From Gastranaerophilus sp944325835 (GTDB lineage: Bacteria > Cyanobacteriota > Vampirovibrionia > Gastranaerophilales > Gastranaerophilaceae): a stretch of DNA of 64,000 nt. Every line of letters starts with the position of its first letter. The first letter of the stretch is position 1. A program made the translations under genes and the position numbers. Below, piece by piece: positions 60,875 through 64,000 of the stretch. The notes under the pieces were generated by a model. It was not told where the DNA came from. It did no database searches and saw nothing but the letters and a program-made list of their open reading frames with translations. Location of the stretch: contig OZ007029.1 in the NCBI GenBank assembly GCA_963931575.1, forward strand, positions 992,001 to 1,056,000, in the 5' to 3' direction.

Positions 60875-61067
60875 TATCTGCCCCGGTAATTATCACAATT
60901 CTATTCTATTATATTCACCGACAATCACATCATTTAAAAGGTGTAAAGAGGATAAAAACCGTACATTTGGAGTAGAACAACAAGCCGCGAACCTGCATGC
61001 TATAAAAAATATATACTATATACCTACGATTTTCACATAAATTCACATTTCCAGCCTGTTAAGCAAT

Positions 61068-61080
61068 CCCCCCCCCCCCC
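61068..61080. repeat. Poly-C tract, 13 nt, upstream of the LysM gene
   Basis: C13 ends 53 nt before the ATG at 61134 and about 8 nt before a TATATT -10-like box (61088-61093). It is preceded by GCCTGTTAAG, also found beside the tracts of A and B. Length change would alter promoter spacing rather than a reading frame. Confidence 0.7.
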
Positions 61081-61133
61081 GCTACTTTATATTGGTATAG
61101 GGGATTTTAAAGATTTTGAAAGGGGATATTTTT

Positions 61134-62462
61134 ATGGCTGGTATTTGGAAATTAGCTAAATTTGCACAAAAAGCTGCAAAAACATTAGAAAAAAATCGCT
61201 ACAAATATGGAAAAGGATCAGGTTTTCTAAAAAATGCTGACGGTACTGATTTTATAGGCCGCGACGGTAGAAGAATTAAAATTTACAAACTCACAACAAG
61301 AAACGGACTGTTTGGCAAGAAACAAACAATTACAAGCCGTGTCTATGAAGGTGAAGACAAAGCTTTTGTCAGAACCGTCCAACAGGGTAAAAAGAATAAA
61401 ATGTCCTATTCAGTCTACGCTGACGGCCGCGTAACCCAATCACGCGTAAACACAAAAACCGGCAAAGTAGAGGCAAGAACCGAAAAACCTGATATACATT
61501 GGGATAGTGACCAATCCAACTGGGTACAGGGAGATAATTACCTCTACAAAGAAGTTACCGGCAATAATAAACGCAGAACTGTACAGAATTATGATTCATA
61601 CGGCAATGAGCTAACATCAATTGAATTAGAAAAGACAAAATTTAGAAATGGTGATTTTGGCGTTGTAAAAACTAAAGGAGATGATGCCGAAGTTGTTATC
61701 ATCAAAGCGGATAAAAGTGCAACCTATCGAAACACAAAACATCGAGATGAGGACGGGAACTGGGGTAATTGGAAATATGATGCTGCATATGGCACCAGAC
61801 CGTACGATCCACCTGCTCCGGCTCCTAAAGCGAAAACATCTCACAGAGGCCGTAACATTACACTCGGGGCGATAGGGCTTACCATGGGAGCACCTCTTGT
61901 ATTCAGCCTGTTAAATAATAAAGATAACAACGATATTCCGACAGAACCGGTTGTAACAAACGACACTGTTCCGACAACGCCAGTTGATTCAGTTCCAGCA
62001 ACACCGGTTGACTCGGTTCCGGTCGCAAACAACGATTCTATTCCGGTTGTGAACAATGACTCTATTCCAATTGTGAATAACGATTCTATTCCGGTTGCGA
62101 ACAACGACTCTATACCGGCAGAACCGGTTAATCCTGAGCCGGTCGAAGAAAATGACGAAGAAGATAATGATGAAGAGCAACAACCGCCGGTACAGCAAAC
62201 TCCGCCGTCAGGCAATCTATTCAACGGAGAAATCAACGAAATAACCAAAGCTTCTGTTGAAATCGTAAAAGGCGACTGCTTATGGAATATCGCTAAACGT
62301 GAACTGCAAGCCGCTAACCCCGGAAAAACTATTACTAATGCCCAAATTTTAAAACAGGTTAAGGAATTTGGAAGATTAAATCCGGAAATGTTCGGGGATA
62401 ATCCAACGCTTAAAAAACTGGATTTAATTTATCCGGATAAACAATTGAAATTATGTGCATAA
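61134..62462 (+). CDS. LysM-domain protein with MORN/YD-like N-terminus and octapeptide repeats
   Basis: This 442-aa protein has a basic N-terminus (KLAKFAQKAAKTLEKNRYKYG) and a beta-rich part of short repeats (residues 25-220). A hydrophobic segment follows (LGAIGLTMGAPLVFSLL, about residue 248), then a Pro/Asp linker with six octapeptides of the NNDSIPVV type and a C-terminal LysM domain (VEIVKGDCLWNIAKRELQ). LysM binds peptidoglycan, so a wall-attached membrane protein is likely. AAAGGGG precedes ATG 61134; a TTG at 61116 would add six residues. Confidence 0.75.
   Translation: MAGIWKLAKFAQKAAKTLEKNRYKYGKGSGFLKNADGTDFIGRDGRRIKIYKLTTRNGLFGKKQTITSRVYEGEDKAFVRTVQQGKKNKMSYSVYADGRVTQSRVNTKTGKVEARTEKPDIHWDSDQSNWVQGDNYLYKEVTGNNKRRTVQNYDSYGNELTSIELEKTKFRNGDFGVVKTKGDDAEVVIIKADKSATYRNTKHRDEDGNWGNWKYDAAYGTRPYDPPAPAPKAKTSHRGRNITLGAIGLTMGAPLVFSLLNNKDNNDIPTEPVVTNDTVPTTPVDSVPATPVDSVPVANNDSIPVVNNDSIPIVNNDSIPVANNDSIPAEPVNPEPVEENDEEDNDEEQQPPVQQTPPSGNLFNGEINEITKASVEIVKGDCLWNIAKRELQAANPGKTITNAQILKQVKEFGRLNPEMFGDNPTLKKLDLIYPDKQLKLCA
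61974..62117 (+). repeat. 24-bp in-frame tandem repeat, six units
   Basis: Six consecutive 24-bp units encode T/A-TPVDSVP (two) and V/I-A/V-NNDSIP (four). The units are similar but not identical, and copy-number change would leave the frame intact. Confidence 0.75.
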
Positions 62463-62465
62463 CTC

Positions 62466-62501
62466 TGGATTGCCACGCTCCCTCTGGTCGCTCGCAATGA
62501 C
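62466..62501. repeat. R1 repeat copy downstream of the LysM gene
   Basis: TGGATTGCC...GGTCGCTCGCAATGAC in intergenic DNA, facing an inverted copy at 62602. Confidence 0.7.
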
Positions 62502-62601
62502 GAAACACAATAGACTCTTTCGTTGAATTTCTGACCGAGTTCAGCCATGGATGTCGTCAGACGGCATCCCTAGACTCTAACATTTTGGAATATAACATTC
62601 C

Positions 62602-62643
62602 GTCATTGCGAGGAATGAGCAAAGCGAATGACGCGGCAATCCA
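62602..62643. repeat. R1 repeat copy, inverted
   Basis: GTCATTGCGAG...GGCAATCCA, inverse to the copy at 62466; the two could pair over about 100 nt. Confidence 0.7.
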
Positions 62644-62680
62644 TAAACAAAAATTTTACGCCGGTTCATCGGTTCAAAGG

Positions 62681-62812
62681 TTATGCCACACAAAATACAG
62701 CAAGCATAAAAATAATAGACAATGAACTTGCCAGAAACCATTTGTGAATAGCCGGCGGCTGATAAGCCCAGGCTTCTTTTAATGTTATAGTTGCGTTTTG
62801 TAATGCTTGCAT
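62681..62812 (-). CDS. Small membrane protein, 43 aa
   Basis: The frame reads MQALQNATITLKEAWAYQPP followed by HKWFLASSLSIIFMLAVFCVA, a single membrane helix at the C-terminus. GAGAGG lies 7 nt before the ATG at 62812. A longer overlapping frame (62577-62825) runs into repeat DNA and is less likely. Function unknown. Confidence 0.62.
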   Translation of the reverse strand: MQALQNATITLKEAWAYQPPAIHKWFLASSLSIIFMLAVFCVA

Positions 62813-62877
62813 AAGACCCTCTCAAACTCTATACATATATTGTCTACATTTATCGTGCAAACACATCACCTATACGG

Positions 62878-62906
62878 TTGATTATTTATCACCTTTCGGA
62901 TAATAT
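62878..62906 (+). promoter_or_regulatory. Promoter abutting the U32 gene ATG (leaderless candidate)
   Basis: TTGATT (62878-62883), a 17-nt spacer, TAATAT (62901-62906), ACAACT and the ATG at 62913. A well-spaced promoter with no room for a Shine-Dalgarno. Confidence 0.6.
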
Positions 62907-62912
62907 ACAACT

Positions 62913-64000
62913 ATGGGACTAGAACTTTTGATGCCTGCGGGCAATATAGAAAAATTGGAATATGCAATCCGCTACGGCGCGGATGCCGTGTATCTCGGAG
63001 TAGTTGATTTCAGCCTTCGCGCAATGCGAAAGGGCGAACTTATTACCCTAGACAATATCAAAGACGCTATTGCAAAAGCCCACGAACTCAACGCTAAAGC
63101 ATATTTAACACTTAATATTTTCGCCTTCAATAATGATATAAGACAGCTTGAAGAATGCATTGACATCTTCAACGATGCAAGACCGGACGCTGTTATTTTA
63201 AGTGATTTCGGGGTATTTAACCTTGTTAGAAAAAGAATGCCGGATGTTGATATTCATATCAGCACCCAAACTAATACGCTTAACTATGAAAGCGTTAAAT
63301 TCTGGCGTGATTTAGGCGCAAGCCGCGTAATCCTCGCCCGCGAACTTGCAATTAAAGATATTGCCGAAATCAGACATCAGGTTCCTGATATTGAACTTGA
63401 AAGCTTTGTCCACGGAGCGCAATGTGTTTCTTTTTCCGGCAGATGTCTACTCAGCGATTATTTTTCAAAAGGAGAGCGCAAAGCCAATCACGGCAACTGT
63501 TCACAGCCTTGCCGCTGGAGTTACAAACTTGTTGAAAGCACGCGTCCCGATGAATATCTGGAAATTAATCAGGACGGCAGAGGCTCGCATATTCTAAGCC
63601 CGAAAGACCTATGTCTTGTGGAATACCTGCCGCAATTAATCGACGCCGGCATTGATTCACTCAAGGTTGAGGGCAGAACAAAAAGTTTATACTATGTTTC
63701 AGCAGTTGCCAAAGCTTACCGGCAGGCAATTGATGAAATTCTTGCAGGCAAAACGGATGATTTGCATAAATACTTTATAGAACTTCAAAAAGTCGGCAAT
63801 CGCGGCTACACAACCGGTTTTGCACTCGGCGATAACAACGGCGACAGCTACAGCTATGATATCTCTAAAGGCTTGGCCGGCGCGGATTTCTTATGCGAAT
63901 TCTGGGAGAAAGGTACGGGCGATAAAGACGGCTGGTACCTCGTAAAAGTTAAAAATAAAATGCTTCCGGGTGACGAAATAGAAATCATTACGCCTGATGA
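62913..64000 (+). CDS. U32 family peptidase/RNA-modification protein (3' end beyond window)
   Basis: The first 362 residues are visible, starting MGLELLMPAGNIEKLEYAIRYG. The family signature is clear: ESFVHGAQCVSFSGRCLL, then HGNCSQPCRW with the Cys residues that bind an Fe-S cluster in related tRNA/rRNA hydroxylation proteins, and SLKVEGRTKS. Members include collagenase-like proteases and RlhA/TrhP-type RNA-modifying proteins; the exact activity cannot be told. The gene is open to the window end. Confidence 0.9.
   Translation, partial: MGLELLMPAGNIEKLEYAIRYGADAVYLGVVDFSLRAMRKGELITLDNIKDAIAKAHELNAKAYLTLNIFAFNNDIRQLEECIDIFNDARPDAVILSDFGVFNLVRKRMPDVDIHISTQTNTLNYESVKFWRDLGASRVILARELAIKDIAEIRHQVPDIELESFVHGAQCVSFSGRCLLSDYFSKGERKANHGNCSQPCRWSYKLVESTRPDEYLEINQDGRGSHILSPKDLCLVEYLPQLIDAGIDSLKVEGRTKSLYYVSAVAKAYRQAIDEILAGKTDDLHKYFIELQKVGNRGYTTGFALGDNNGDSYSYDISKGLAGADFLCEFWEKGTGDKDGWYLVKVKNKMLPGDEIEIITPD

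Noticed and set aside
61974..62117. Regular 24-bp repeats that might be read as a CRISPR array
   Set aside because: The units are directly adjacent with no spacers, differ in sequence, and encode an in-frame octapeptide inside the LysM gene.
61989..62248. Antisense frames across the LysM linker
   Set aside because: They are low-complexity shadows of the repeated linker on the opposite strand without start signals.
62577..62825. 82-aa minus-strand frame downstream of the LysM gene
   Set aside because: Its C-terminal half is translated R1 repeat and it lacks a ribosome-binding site; the overlapping 43-codon frame has GAGAGG and a membrane helix.

Overview
The window looks like a chromosomal segment of a gut-type Cyanobacteria-lineage bacterium, most likely Gastranaerophilales (Vampirovibrionia/Melainabacteria). 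This is inferred from three things: several paralogous prepilin-like proteins sharing an FTMAEILLSLTIIGVVAA start, unrelated proteins that share an INPV...SFG-like N-terminus, and a tmRNA tag beginning ANN-x-V as in cyanobacteria. The bulk is ordinary housekeeping DNA of about 40% GC. No phage, CRISPR array, IS transposase, rRNA or tRNA gene was recognised.

Layout. 1-4.9 kb: 5' end of a DNA methyltransferase, mutL, and gcvT-gcvH-gcvPA. 4.9-20.3 kb: prepilin loci A, B and C interleaved with a protease-like protein, a TPR protein, mnmA, rsgA-ispA-PAP2-like, efp and accB-accC. 20.4-28.7 kb: ilvD-ykgJ, a secreted GH13 enzyme, a SulP transporter and a dxs-like gene with a MerR regulator. 28.7-32.6 kb: HD protein, small proteins, an AT-rich YaaC-like gene, and ssrA (tmRNA) whose 3' end is copied in two 169-bp tandem repeats. 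32.7-43.6 kb: a membrane protein, ilvC, a YhaM-like gene, a winged-helix gene, a degenerate HD-GYP protein, prepilin remnant D, an MsbA-like transporter, dxr and an HNH protein. 43.7-55.2 kb: der, pheT, valS, mlaD-upp, prepilin E and nfeD-SPFH. 55.3-64 kb: rqcH, another prepilin, a catalytically dead M16 protein, an OmpA-like protein, a FliA-type sigma factor, a LysM protein and a U32 peptidase running off the end.

The most unusual content is the prepilin family. Loci A, B, C, D and E (all minus strand) share a TTGAC-N17-CATAAT-type promoter (weakest at B), an AGAAAGGA ribosome-binding site and an MKN/MKK start. After about ten codons comes a 13-14 nt poly-G tract, then (in A, B, C and E) palindromic repeats that remain readable as protein, and only then the FTMAEILL prepilin segment. 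In the three intact loci (A, B, E) the pilin frame is open right back to the tract but is exactly one base out of frame with the conserved start, so 12 or 15 G would join them. C and D are deleted remnants that keep only variable C-terminal ends. This looks like an on/off switch, or a transcriptional-slippage control, combined with a store of C-terminal variants. A further 13-nt C tract lies upstream of the LysM gene.

A second genome-scale pattern concerns translation starts. Many genes without a Shine-Dalgarno sequence (rqcH, M16, sulP, GH13, YaaC-like, U32, rsgA, der, ompA-like, ilvD and others) have a -10-like TANNNT box, or a close relative, ending 6-7 nt before the ATG. This suggests widespread leaderless mRNAs beside a conventional SD class (mutL, gcv, efp, acc, ilvC, valS, pheT, prepilins).
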